A stretch of DNA of 64,000 nt from Thalassospiraceae bacterium LMO-JJ14 (GTDB taxonomy: Bacteria > Pseudomonadota > Alphaproteobacteria > Rhodospirillales > Casp-alpha2): NCBI GenBank assembly GCA_021555105.2, contig CP134604.1:992001-1056000 (forward strand). Direction: 5' to 3'. This document shows, one piece after another, positions 41,652 to 49,914 of this stretch (position 1 is the stretch's first letter; each line of letters opens with the position of its first letter). Below the pieces are notes generated by a model, which worked only from the letters and a program-made list of their open reading frames with translations, had not been told where the DNA came from and made no database searches. Position numbers and translations under genes: made by a program.

Positions 41652-43259
41652 CTAAACCGCCAGCGCCATACCGTCGCGGCCGGGGTCGGCGCCGCCGTCG
41701 ATGCCGTTCTCCGTGATGCGGATGGCGTGCACGCCGGCAAAGTGGAAGCCGAGCGGATAGCGGCGGAAGGTATAGCCGTCCGCTTCCAGTTCCGCCTGCA
41801 CGAAACGCGGGATGCGGTTGACGATCTCGATAAGGTCGCTGGTTGCCGAGAATCGCGGCGCGGAAACGGCTTGTTGCGCGTCCATGCCGAAATCGATGGC
41901 GTTGATGATCCCCTGCACAACGCCCATGGCGATGTAGGTGCCGCCCGGTGCGCCGATCAAAAGCACCGGCTTGCCGTCCTTGAACACGATCGACGGCGCC
42001 ATTGAAGTAAAGCGTGCCTTGCCGGGCGCCAGCGACCCGGTCATGCCGGGGCGCGGATCGAAAACCCCCATGCAGCCGTTATAGACGAAGCCCAGTCCTT
42101 CGGTGGTGACACCCGACGGCATACCCAGGGAATGCGTCATGGTGACGCAGTTGCCCTGACCATCGATGGTGCAGAGGTGCGTCGTTTCCTTCTGGTCCTC
42201 GCCCTGTTGCAGGCGCGGTACATGGGTTTTCTCGCCCGACTTGATCTTGTCGGCCATTTGCTTCGCGTAATCCTTGGACAAAAGCCGGTCCAGCGGAATG
42301 TCGACGAAGCGCGGATCGCCGACGTGATTGTCCTTGTCGACGGTGGCGATCTTCATCGCTTCGGCGACGGTCCGGATATACTCGGGCGTATTGTGACCCA
42401 TGGCCGCGAGATCGAAATTCTCGAGGATATTCAGCATCTCGAGCACCATGATTCCGCCGCCCGGCGGCGGGCTCGACGCGATCTGGTATCCACGGTAATC
42501 GGTCCACAGCACATCGGCGTCTTCCGGTCCGGCGTTTTTCAGGTCCTCGGCCCGGATCAGTCCGCCGTTGGCTTCCATGTCGGCAACGATCTTCGAGGCG
42601 ATCTCGCCTTCGTAAAAATCGTCGGCGCCGGCCTCGGCGATGCGGGTATAGGTCGCCGCCATATCGGGGTTCTTGATGATGCCGCCCATCGGTTTCATGG
42701 AGCCGTCATCATTCAGATAGATTTTCGCCGTCGCCGGGGAACCGCGCAGGTATTCGATGTGCTCGACCCGGCCGCCGGGTTCGACCTGTTCCCAGAAGCG
42801 GCGCACGTGCGGGCGGATCATCCAGCCACCCGCGGCATAGTCGATGGCCGGCTGGATCACTTCGGCCAGGCTTTTACTGCCCCATTTTTTCAAGGCGGTG
42901 TCGTAGGCGCGCAGGCTTTCGGGCGTGGCGATGGATTGATAGCCGACTTCGTTGACGCGGCCTTTCAGAATAAACCCGAAACCGTCCTCGCATTCGTGCA
43001 GCAGCTTGTCGGCCCACATATCGGGTGTCACGCCCAACGGCGCATGGGCATGAAAGTCCAGGCACTGGTGGGTGCCGCTTGCGGGCAGATAGACGTGCAT
43101 CGATCCGAAACCGGCGATCCCCGACATGAACGGGTCGACGGCGGTTTGCACCAGGGCCGTGGCAATCGCCGCGTCGACGGCATTGCCGCCCGATTTCAGG
43201 ACCATTGCGCCTGCTTCGACCGCCTCGGGTTGAGGCGCGCACACCATACCATTGGCCAT
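41652..43259 (-). CDS. Gamma-glutamyltransferase family protein
   Basis: A 535-residue N-terminal nucleophile hydrolase. The predicted self-cleavage site is before Thr in ETTHLCTIDGQGNCVTMTHSLG. The large subunit starts with GMVCAPQPEAVEAGAMVLKSGGNAVDAAIATAL, and PPPGGGIMVLEML and MAPSIVFKDGKPVLLIGAPGG are further signatures. No signal peptide is seen, so it would act in the cytosol on glutathione-like or gamma-glutamyl compounds; acylase activity is also possible. It follows the aldolase by 36 bases and so is likely co-transcribed with it. Confidence 0.92.
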   Translation of the reverse strand: MANGMVCAPQPEAVEAGAMVLKSGGNAVDAAIATALVQTAVDPFMSGIAGFGSMHVYLPASGTHQCLDFHAHAPLGVTPDMWADKLLHECEDGFGFILKGRVNEVGYQSIATPESLRAYDTALKKWGSKSLAEVIQPAIDYAAGGWMIRPHVRRFWEQVEPGGRVEHIEYLRGSPATAKIYLNDDGSMKPMGGIIKNPDMAATYTRIAEAGADDFYEGEIASKIVADMEANGGLIRAEDLKNAGPEDADVLWTDYRGYQIASSPPPGGGIMVLEMLNILENFDLAAMGHNTPEYIRTVAEAMKIATVDKDNHVGDPRFVDIPLDRLLSKDYAKQMADKIKSGEKTHVPRLQQGEDQKETTHLCTIDGQGNCVTMTHSLGMPSGVTTEGLGFVYNGCMGVFDPRPGMTGSLAPGKARFTSMAPSIVFKDGKPVLLIGAPGGTYIAMGVVQGIINAIDFGMDAQQAVSAPRFSATSDLIEIVNRIPRFVQAELEADGYTFRRYPLGFHFAGVHAIRITENGIDGGADPGRDGMALAV

Positions 43260-43295
43260 CTCAGGCTCTCCTCGGAAGTTGATTAAGGGTTCAGT

Positions 43296-44075
43296 TTATT
43301 CAGCGTAGCCGGGATCGATCCGGTCGAGCATCCGCCGCAGCGCATCCCATTGCAATACGGCGTTCTTGCCGCTCGAATAATTCTGTTCGAATTGCAGTGC
43401 GGTTTTCTCGCAGACATCTTCGGGAACGATGCGTAATTCGCCGCCGCCGGCCTGCGCCATCAGTTGCAGCTGACAGGCATCGTTCAGGCGTTTGTGCAGG
43501 ATAAAGGCATTGGCAACGGAATTGCCGACCGTCAACAAGCCGTGGTTCCAGAGCATCATAGAATTCAGATCGCCGAGATCGGCGGCAAGGCGGTCGCGCT
43601 CCTCAAGGTCGTCGGCGATGCCTTCGTAATCGTGATAGGCAAGCCGGTTATAGAAGCACAGCGATTTCTGGTTGAGCATCAGAAGGCCGTCTTTCTGTGC
43701 CGATACCGCCATGCCTTCCATGGTGTGCGTGTGCATGACGCAAACCGCGTCTTCGCGGTTCATGTGGATCGCGGAATGGATCGTGAAGCCGGCCTTGATG
43801 TAGCCGAAGGGGCTTTCCATGATCTTGTTGCCGTCGCAGTCGATCTTGATCAGCGACGAGGCGGTGATCTCCTCGAACTTGAGGCCCATCGGATTGATCA
43901 GGAAATGATGGTCCGTGCCGGGAATGCGCGCCGAGTTGTGGGTGAAAAGAATATCGTCCCACCCGTAGTGGGCGACAAGCCGGTAACAGGCTGCCAGATC
44001 GACCCGCATCTGCCATTCTTCCTCCGAAACGCGATCCCGGACCGACGGCAGTTCAAGCGCATGCACATTGCTCAT
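43296..44075 (-). CDS. Class II aldolase/adducin family protein
   Basis: A 259-residue zinc aldolase-like protein. The pattern MRVDLAACYRLVAHYGWDDILFTHNSARIP, HFLINPMGLKFEEITASSLIKID, VMHTHTMEGMAVSA (two His ligands) and LWNHGLLTVG (third His) fit the AraD/FucA-adducin fold. Glu for catalysis is less clear, as in other members near catabolic operons. ATG 44075 has GGAGGA upstream; open frame upstream is not coding. It heads the minus-strand group with the GGT gene and is divergent from the CocE gene. Confidence 0.9.
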   Translation of the reverse strand: MSNVHALELPSVRDRVSEEEWQMRVDLAACYRLVAHYGWDDILFTHNSARIPGTDHHFLINPMGLKFEEITASSLIKIDCDGNKIMESPFGYIKAGFTIHSAIHMNREDAVCVMHTHTMEGMAVSAQKDGLLMLNQKSLCFYNRLAYHDYEGIADDLEERDRLAADLGDLNSMMLWNHGLLTVGNSVANAFILHKRLNDACQLQLMAQAGGGELRIVPEDVCEKTALQFEQNYSSGKNAVLQWDALRRMLDRIDPGYAE

Positions 44076-44176
44076 TTGTATTCCTCCAGCTACGACTATC
44101 CCATAAGGTTCTATCATCAGGGGCCTTTCCGCAAGACCCGCGCATTGGTATTTCAAAGCCATCGAGGAGAACAAAA

Positions 44177-46018
44177 GTGTCGGACAGCAATTCGCAAGCA
44201 GCCTGGAAAGTCGCGCCCAGAGATTATGTACGTGGGCTCGAGAAATCATATAAAGGCGAACGGCTGAGCTCGAGCTATGTGGCGATGCGCGACGGAATCC
44301 GGCTGGCCGTCGATGTCCATCTGCCCGGCACCGAAGATGAAGACAAAGCCTATCCGACCATCTGTATCTTCACGCCGTATTATCGCCGCTTCGCGCTCAG
44401 CGACGGACATCGCGAAGGTATCGACCCCTGTCCGACCATCGCCTTTTATCGCGATAACTTCGTCAAGCGGGGCTACGCGCTGGTCTGTGTCGATGTGCGC
44501 GGTTCCGGCGCCAGCTTCGGCTGCCGTGACGGTTTCCGCTCGCCGGCGGAACGCCTTGACCATCATGACACGGTCGACTGGGTGGCGGCTCAGCCCTGGT
44601 GCGACGGCAATATCGGCGCGACGGGCATTTCCTATCCGGGTGCGGCGTCGGATTTCCTGGCGTCGACCTGCCACCCCGCGGTGAAGGCCGTGGCGCCGCT
44701 GTTTGCGGTCTGGGATACGTGGTCGAACCATTTGTACCCCGGCGGTGTGCTGCTGACCTGCGTGACACGGAATTACGGCCAGCTTGCCGACGCGCTTGAT
44801 TTCGATGACCGCGATATGATTCCCGATTACGCGTATTTCAAGGACAGCGATCTGGCAGGACCGGCGCCGGTCGACGAAGATGCCGACGGCAGCCTTCTGA
44901 AAGCGGCACTCAAGGACCACGTGGCGAATTTCAACATGCAGGATTTCGCGCAGCAGTTCCGCTTTCGCGACGATGCCCTGACCGATAATCCCGATTACCA
45001 GAGCCGGGTGATCTGCCCCTACAACTACGCCAGCCGGGACGCCGACAAGAACGTTGCGTACTATACGATCTCGGGCTGGATGGACGGCGGCGGCTATTCC
45101 ACCGGCACCATTCAGCGCTATCTGTGGCTCAAGGAAAAACATCACCGGCTTATGCTGGGGCCCTGGGATCACGGTGCGCGCGGTCATGTCAGCCCGTGGC
45201 GCGGCGACAAACCGGCCGCTCAACAGCCGTTCGTGGCCGCCGAGGTGCTGCGGTTCTTCGACACGCACCTGAAGGGCCTCGATACGGGCCTGAATGATGA
45301 AGATCCCGTGCATTATTTCACCATGGGCGCGGAAGAATGGCAGTCCGCCCCGAGCTGGCCGCCGGCCGAGCCGGACACGGTGCTGTATTTCGATGCCGAC
45401 GGCACCCTCAACGACGATGCCGCGCCGGCCGAAGAAGGGGCCGACGACTATCAGGCCGATTACGATTGCCGGACCGGGTTCCACTCCCGTTATGACCGGC
45501 TTTATATCGCCAATGTCGAAACGTATTACGATGACTGGCACGGCCGTGACGAAAAGATGCTGAACTATACGGCGGCGCCGTTCGAGGTGGATACGGAAAT
45601 GACCGGACATCCGGTCGTCGATCTGCACTTCACCTGTTCGGAACGTGACGGGACCTTTTTTGTCTATATCTCGGATATCACGCCGGAGGGGAAATCCGTC
45701 TATGTGACCGAAGGTGTGTTCCGCGCCTTGCACCGGAAAATCGGCCCACTGCCAGAGGATATCCCGCCGACCGGGCCGACACATACGTTCAATCGCGCCG
45801 ATGCCGAGCATCTGACGCCGGGTGAGGCGGCAAGCGCCGCGTTCGAGCTTTTGCCGACGTCGTATCTGTTCCGTGCCGGACACAGGCTCCGGGTCTCGAT
45901 TGCGTCGTCGGACAGCGACCATTTCACGCGCATCCCCGATGGTCGCCCGCCGAAGTTCGTGTTCTTGCGGGGCGCGGATCACCCGTCAGCCATCCGTCTG
46001 CCGATTGTTCGGGCTTAA
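44177..46018 (+). CDS. CocE/NonD family hydrolase
   Basis: A 613-residue serine hydrolase of the X-Pro dipeptidyl-peptidase group (S15). The nucleophile Ser is in GATGISYPGAASDFLAS, with Asp/His further on (LMLGPWDHGARGHVSP) and a C-terminal beta-sandwich from about residue 400 (TGHPVVDLHFTCSERDGTFFVYISDI). No signal peptide. Substrates may be esters or acylated peptides. GTG 44177 follows GAGGAG. It is divergent from the aldolase with a 101-base shared upstream region. Confidence 0.92.
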   Translation: MSDSNSQAAWKVAPRDYVRGLEKSYKGERLSSSYVAMRDGIRLAVDVHLPGTEDEDKAYPTICIFTPYYRRFALSDGHREGIDPCPTIAFYRDNFVKRGYALVCVDVRGSGASFGCRDGFRSPAERLDHHDTVDWVAAQPWCDGNIGATGISYPGAASDFLASTCHPAVKAVAPLFAVWDTWSNHLYPGGVLLTCVTRNYGQLADALDFDDRDMIPDYAYFKDSDLAGPAPVDEDADGSLLKAALKDHVANFNMQDFAQQFRFRDDALTDNPDYQSRVICPYNYASRDADKNVAYYTISGWMDGGGYSTGTIQRYLWLKEKHHRLMLGPWDHGARGHVSPWRGDKPAAQQPFVAAEVLRFFDTHLKGLDTGLNDEDPVHYFTMGAEEWQSAPSWPPAEPDTVLYFDADGTLNDDAAPAEEGADDYQADYDCRTGFHSRYDRLYIANVETYYDDWHGRDEKMLNYTAAPFEVDTEMTGHPVVDLHFTCSERDGTFFVYISDITPEGKSVYVTEGVFRALHRKIGPLPEDIPPTGPTHTFNRADAEHLTPGEAASAAFELLPTSYLFRAGHRLRVSIASSDSDHFTRIPDGRPPKFVFLRGADHPSAIRLPIVRA

Positions 46019-46072
46019 GTCATTGAATTCCGGAAAACCCTTCCGATATGCAGTTAATGAGAAGGGGCGAGT

Positions 46073-47059
46073 ATGGCCAACGAGTTAATACCCGATATCG
46101 ATCCGGCATTGCAGCCGACGCCCGAGGATATGACCTTCGATCTGAAGGAAGCACTCAGGGCGATATACTTGATCCGAACCCGCGTGCCGGAAGACGGTTT
46201 CACGGCCCAGTCGCTCGGCTCGGAACGTGCCGGGCACGCGGTTCTGATCGACGAGCGCGGGCTGTTGGTGACCATCGGGTATCTCGTCGTCGAAGCGGAA
46301 AGCGTGTGGCTTGTCGATGCCGACGGCGCCGCGGTCGAGGGGCATGTTCTGGGCTCGGATACGGAAACCGGCTTCGGCCTGGTGCAGATGCTGGGGCGGC
46401 CTTCGGTCAAGCCGTTGCAGGTCGGCACCGCCGATGATCTTGAGGTCGGGGACCGTGCCATCGTCGCCGGCTACGGCGGCTGCAGTCAGGCCGTCGACGT
46501 CGAGGTGGTCGGGCGGCGCGAGTTCGCAGGGTACTGGGAATATCTTCTGGACCGCGCCATTTTCACATCGCCGCCACATCCGTTCTGGGGTGGATCGGCG
46601 CTGATCGGCGAAGATGGCACGTTGAAGGGCATCGGTTCTCTGTTTGTGCAGGAAGGCGCACATGAAGAAGATGACGACACACCTCGCGAAGGCAACATGA
46701 TCGTGCCGATCGATCTTCTGGCCGGGATCAAGGATGACTTGCTCAATCACGGGCAGCGCATGACGCCGCCCCGGCCCTGGCTCGGTATGTTCTCGGCCGA
46801 GCAGGCGGGGAAGGTCGTGATCGCCGGCTTGTGGGACGGCGGGCCTGCCGACAGCGCCGGACTGGAAGCGGGCGACTTGGTTCTGGAAATCGGCGGCAAG
46901 CCGGTGACGAGCATGGCGTTCATGTACAAGACCATCTGGGCGCTCGGCGATGCCGGGGTGCGCGTGCCGATGACGGTTTACCGCGACAAGCGGATCATCG
47001 AAATCGAAATCGAAAGTGCCTGCCGCACCGATTTCTACAAGAAGCCCGGCCTGCACTGA
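46073..47059 (+). CDS. HtrA-like serine protease homologue with PDZ domain, catalytic triad lost
   Basis: A 328-residue protein with a trypsin-like fold (about residues 25-210) and a PDZ domain (about 230-320; PRPWLGMFSAEQAGKVVIAGLWDGGPADSAGLEAGDLVLEIGG). The triad is absent: the His region reads LLVTIGYLV, the Asp region DTETGFGLVQM and the Ser region HPFWGGSALIGEDG where GNSGG is expected. No signal peptide. It is probably a binding or scaffold protein, not a protease. It lies three bases before alkB. Confidence 0.83.
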   Translation: MANELIPDIDPALQPTPEDMTFDLKEALRAIYLIRTRVPEDGFTAQSLGSERAGHAVLIDERGLLVTIGYLVVEAESVWLVDADGAAVEGHVLGSDTETGFGLVQMLGRPSVKPLQVGTADDLEVGDRAIVAGYGGCSQAVDVEVVGRREFAGYWEYLLDRAIFTSPPHPFWGGSALIGEDGTLKGIGSLFVQEGAHEEDDDTPREGNMIVPIDLLAGIKDDLLNHGQRMTPPRPWLGMFSAEQAGKVVIAGLWDGGPADSAGLEAGDLVLEIGGKPVTSMAFMYKTIWALGDAGVRVPMTVYRDKRIIEIEIESACRTDFYKKPGLH

Positions 47060-47061
47060 TC

Positions 47062-47655
47062 ATGTGCGCGGCGACCGGTTCCGGCCTTGATGTAAAAGGT
47101 GCGGACATCGAGCTGATCAAGAACGCCTGCGCCGATCCGGCCGGGCTTTTCCGGCAAATCCACAGCGAAGCCGAATGGTGTCAGGAGAGCATCAGCCTGT
47201 TCGGGCGCACGCATGCCATGCCGCGGCTGACATGCTGGATGGGGGACATGCCATACCGTTATTCCGGGCTGACGCACCCGCCAAGCGCGTTCACACCGGC
47301 CGTGCTGGACGTACGCAAAATAGCGGAACAACTCAGCGGTGCGTCATTCAACGGGGTTTTGCTAAATCTTTATCGCGACGGGCACGATTCCATGGGCTGG
47401 CATGCGGACGATGAGGCTTCGCTTGGCCGGGATCCGGTGATTGCATCGCTGAGCCTCGGGGCCGTCCGGCGGATGCGTTTCAAGCCGAAACCGCATTTCA
47501 GGGCAGAACCCTTCGGTATCGACCTCGCGGCGGGAAGTCTTCTCGTCATGCGCGGTCCGACACAGGCAAATTGGCTGCATGCGGTTCCAAAGACATCGCG
47601 GCCTGTCGAGGCCAGGATTAACCTGACGTTTCGCCTGATCGTGGAAGCGTCTTAA
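47062..47655 (+). CDS. alkB: Alpha-ketoglutarate-dependent dioxygenase AlkB family
   Basis: A 197-residue Fe(II)/2-oxoglutarate oxygenase. It has the iron ligands in MGWHADDE (HxD), the distal His in NWLHAVPKT and the 2-oxoglutarate Arg signature RINLTFR. Substrate base-binding loop residues MPRLTCWMGD are typical. It repairs 1-methyladenine and 3-methylcytosine by oxidative demethylation. Its start ATG 47062 is two bases after the HtrA-like gene stop, so the two are co-transcribed. It converges on the IclR gene by four overlapping bases. Confidence 0.94.
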   Translation: MCAATGSGLDVKGADIELIKNACADPAGLFRQIHSEAEWCQESISLFGRTHAMPRLTCWMGDMPYRYSGLTHPPSAFTPAVLDVRKIAEQLSGASFNGVLLNLYRDGHDSMGWHADDEASLGRDPVIASLSLGAVRRMRFKPKPHFRAEPFGIDLAAGSLLVMRGPTQANWLHAVPKTSRPVEARINLTFRLIVEAS

Positions 47656-48425
47656 GCGGTATCGGACTCGGACATAAAATCCTCGGCAATAAGGGCCGCA
47701 TATTCCTTGAGTACCGGCACGTGCTTGATCGCCGCCTCGACGTTCATGCGCGCTGCGGGGGCATGTATGGCAAGCCCAGAAATAACGTGATCGGCGTCCG
47801 AATGAACAGGCACGGCGACGGAGATTATACCGTCGTGATATTCCTCGTTGTTGACCGAATAACCGCGCGCGCGGGTTTTCGCGCAATCTGCTTCCAGTGC
47901 CTCGGGATCGGTGAGGGTTCTGGCCGTATAAGCCTTGAGGTTAAGGCGCTCGAGAATGCGTTTGCGCGTGCGGCCTGGCAGATAGGCGAGGAAAAGCTTG
48001 CCCAGACCGGTGCAGTGCACCGGCACGCGGCTGCCGGGATGAAGTTCGGCACGAAGCGGAAAGTTGCTTTCGACGCGGTCGAGATAGAGAACGCAGTCTC
48101 CGTCCAGGATGCCCACGTTGCAGGTTTCCGAGACCTTGTCGACGAGACGCGCAAGGACGGCATTTCTGGGGGCGTAGCGGATGCACCAGCCGAAAACGTC
48201 CTTGGATATATCGAAAAGTTTGGGGCCGATGGCATAACGGTCGCGTACCGGTTCACGGTACAAAAAGCCGTGTTCTTCTAGCTGACGGGCGGTGCGGTGC
48301 ACGGTTTGCTTTGGACGCCCCAGCGCTTCGGCAAGCTCGGGCAGCGACAGCGGACGCCGCGCTGCAAGGATTACCTCGATCACGGCAAATGCCTTGATCA
48401 CCACCGGTTCAGCATTATCGGTCAT
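47652..48425 (-). CDS. IclR family transcriptional regulator
   Basis: A 257-residue regulator with an N-terminal winged helix (about 8-65: KAFAVIEVILAARRPLSLPELAEALGRPKQTVHRTARQLEEHGFLYREP) and the IclR effector domain (HCTGLGKLFLAYLPG, NNEEYHDGIISVAVPVHSD). Such proteins sense organic acids. It is the last gene on the transporter strand, 72 bases after livF, and may control the ABC transporter and the divergent ltnD-like genes. ATG 48425 has GGGGGG upstream. Confidence 0.93.
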   Translation of the reverse strand: MTDNAEPVVIKAFAVIEVILAARRPLSLPELAEALGRPKQTVHRTARQLEEHGFLYREPVRDRYAIGPKLFDISKDVFGWCIRYAPRNAVLARLVDKVSETCNVGILDGDCVLYLDRVESNFPLRAELHPGSRVPVHCTGLGKLFLAYLPGRTRKRILERLNLKAYTARTLTDPEALEADCAKTRARGYSVNNEEYHDGIISVAVPVHSDADHVISGLAIHAPAARMNVEAAIKHVPVLKEYAALIAEDFMSESDTA

Positions 48426-48497
48426 GTACCCCCCCAACAAACCCCCGAAACTTCCTATCACTTTGCAGGCAGGTAGGGAAGGGGGCGCGCCGCTTAA

Positions 48498-49199
48498 TCA
48501 GACACCGAGAAGTTGTACCGCTATTTCGGGATTTTTGTCGAGTTCCGAGAAGCTGCCCCTGTAGGCGATGCGCCCGGTTTCCATGATGATCACATTCTCG
48601 GCGACTGTCCGGGCGAGATGACGGTTCTGCTCGGAAATCAGGATCGCGATGCCGTCCTTCAGAAGCGCCCGTAAAACCTCACCAAGCCGCTTGACGACAA
48701 CAGGGGCCAGTCCTTCCGACGGCTCATCCAGTAACAACAGCGCAGGGTTCCCCATCAGGGCGCGGCCGATGGCCAGCATCTGGCGTTCGCCGCCCGACAG
48801 GGTGCCGGCAGCAGCGTCCTTGCGGCGGGCGATTTCGGGAAACAGTTCGAAGACGCGCGCGGCCGACCACGGATGGTTGCCATGCATGTCCGGTTTTGCG
48901 CCGCTAAGCAGGTTTTCCGTCACGCTGAGCGATTCGAAGATGCGGCGTTCTTCGGGAACATAACCGATCCCGGCATGGGCGATCCGCTCTGGCGGCCATG
49001 TACCGATTTCGCTGTCCCGGAAGACGATTTCGCCGGACCAGGGGCGGATCAGTCCGATCAGCGATTTGAGGGTCGTCGATTTTCCGGCGCCGTTGCGGCC
49101 AAGGATGGCGAGACCTTGCGATGCCCCGAGGCTGAAACAAACATCGTCGATGGCAAGCGCCTTGCCGTAACCGCTCCGCAGGTTTCTGACCTCAAGCAT
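48498..49199 (-). CDS. livF: Branched-chain-type ABC transporter ATP-binding protein LivF
   Basis: A 233-residue ABC ATPase with the Walker A GRNGAGKSTTLKSLIGL, LSGGERQMLAIGRALMG signature and Walker B LLLLDEPSEGLAP. The N-terminus MLEVRNLRSGYGKALAIDDVCFSL matches LivF. It acts with LivG on the inner face of the membrane. ATG 49199 overlaps the livG end; 49205 is also possible. Its stop is followed by the iclR-type gene. Confidence 0.95.
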   Translation of the reverse strand: MLEVRNLRSGYGKALAIDDVCFSLGASQGLAILGRNGAGKSTTLKSLIGLIRPWSGEIVFRDSEIGTWPPERIAHAGIGYVPEERRIFESLSVTENLLSGAKPDMHGNHPWSAARVFELFPEIARRKDAAAGTLSGGERQMLAIGRALMGNPALLLLDEPSEGLAPVVVKRLGEVLRALLKDGIAILISEQNRHLARTVAENVIIMETGRIAYRGSFSELDKNPEIAVQLLGV

Positions 49200-49914
49200 G
49201 GGCATCGTCCACATCGCCCAGATAGACCCGGCGCACACGTGCGTCGGCACGGACCGCATCGGGGCTTGCGTCGGCAATCAGTTGCCCCTGATCCATGGCC
49301 AGGACACGGTCGGCAAATCCGAAAACGGCATCCATGTCGTGTTCGGTGAACAGCACCGTGGTGCCGCGCGCGCTGACCAGGTCCTGGATCATCTGCATGA
49401 TTTTCCGCCGCTCGTCCGCAGCCATGCCGGCCGTCGGCTCGTCGAGCAAAAGCAGGGACGGCTCGGCTGCCAGCGCCATCACCAGTTCGACGCGCTTCAC
49501 ATCGCCGTATGCCAGCGCCGTCACGGCATACCCCGCCAGGGCCGCGATGCCGGCTTCCGTCAGCAGGTCACGGGCCCCGGCGGGGTCCAGATTGGCGGCC
49601 AGAAGGGCGGTCTCGACGTTTTCGATGACGTTCATGGAACGGAATGTCGCGGCGATCTGAAAGGTGCGGCCGATCCCGCCATGGGCGCGTTTGTGTGTCG
49701 GCCACGCGGTGACGTCACGGCCCTGGAAGATGACGTGTCCGCTGTCAGCGGTCAGGGAGCCGCTCAGCAGATTGAAGCAGGTTGTCTTTCCGGCACCGTT
49801 AGGGCCGATCAGGGCGGCGATCTCACCTTTCTGCAAATCGAAAGAAACCCGGTTGACGGCCTGCAGGCCACCGAAGCTTTTGCTGAGCGACTGTATTTCA
49901 AGGATTGCGTTCAT
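49192..49914 (-). CDS. livG: Branched-chain-type ABC transporter ATP-binding protein LivG
   Basis: A 240-residue ABC ATPase. It begins ILEIQSLSKSFGGLQAVNRVSFDL, has Walker A IGPNGAGKTTCFNLLSG, the LivG-specific IGRTFQIAATFRSMNVIENVETALL, and Walker B LLLLDEPTAGMA. The usual ABC signature LSxG is weak here (LAYGDVKRVELVMALA), as in other LivG forms. It starts with an ATGA overlap on the LivHM stop and overlaps livF. Confidence 0.95.
   Translation of the reverse strand: MNAILEIQSLSKSFGGLQAVNRVSFDLQKGEIAALIGPNGAGKTTCFNLLSGSLTADSGHVIFQGRDVTAWPTHKRAHGGIGRTFQIAATFRSMNVIENVETALLAANLDPAGARDLLTEAGIAALAGYAVTALAYGDVKRVELVMALAAEPSLLLLDEPTAGMAADERRKIMQMIQDLVSARGTTVLFTEHDMDAVFGFADRVLAMDQGQLIADASPDAVRADARVRRVYLGDVDDAHA

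Noticed and set aside
44246-45982. 578-residue minus-strand open frame within the CocE-type gene
   Set aside because: Shadow frame; the plus strand carries the serine hydrolase motifs in order.
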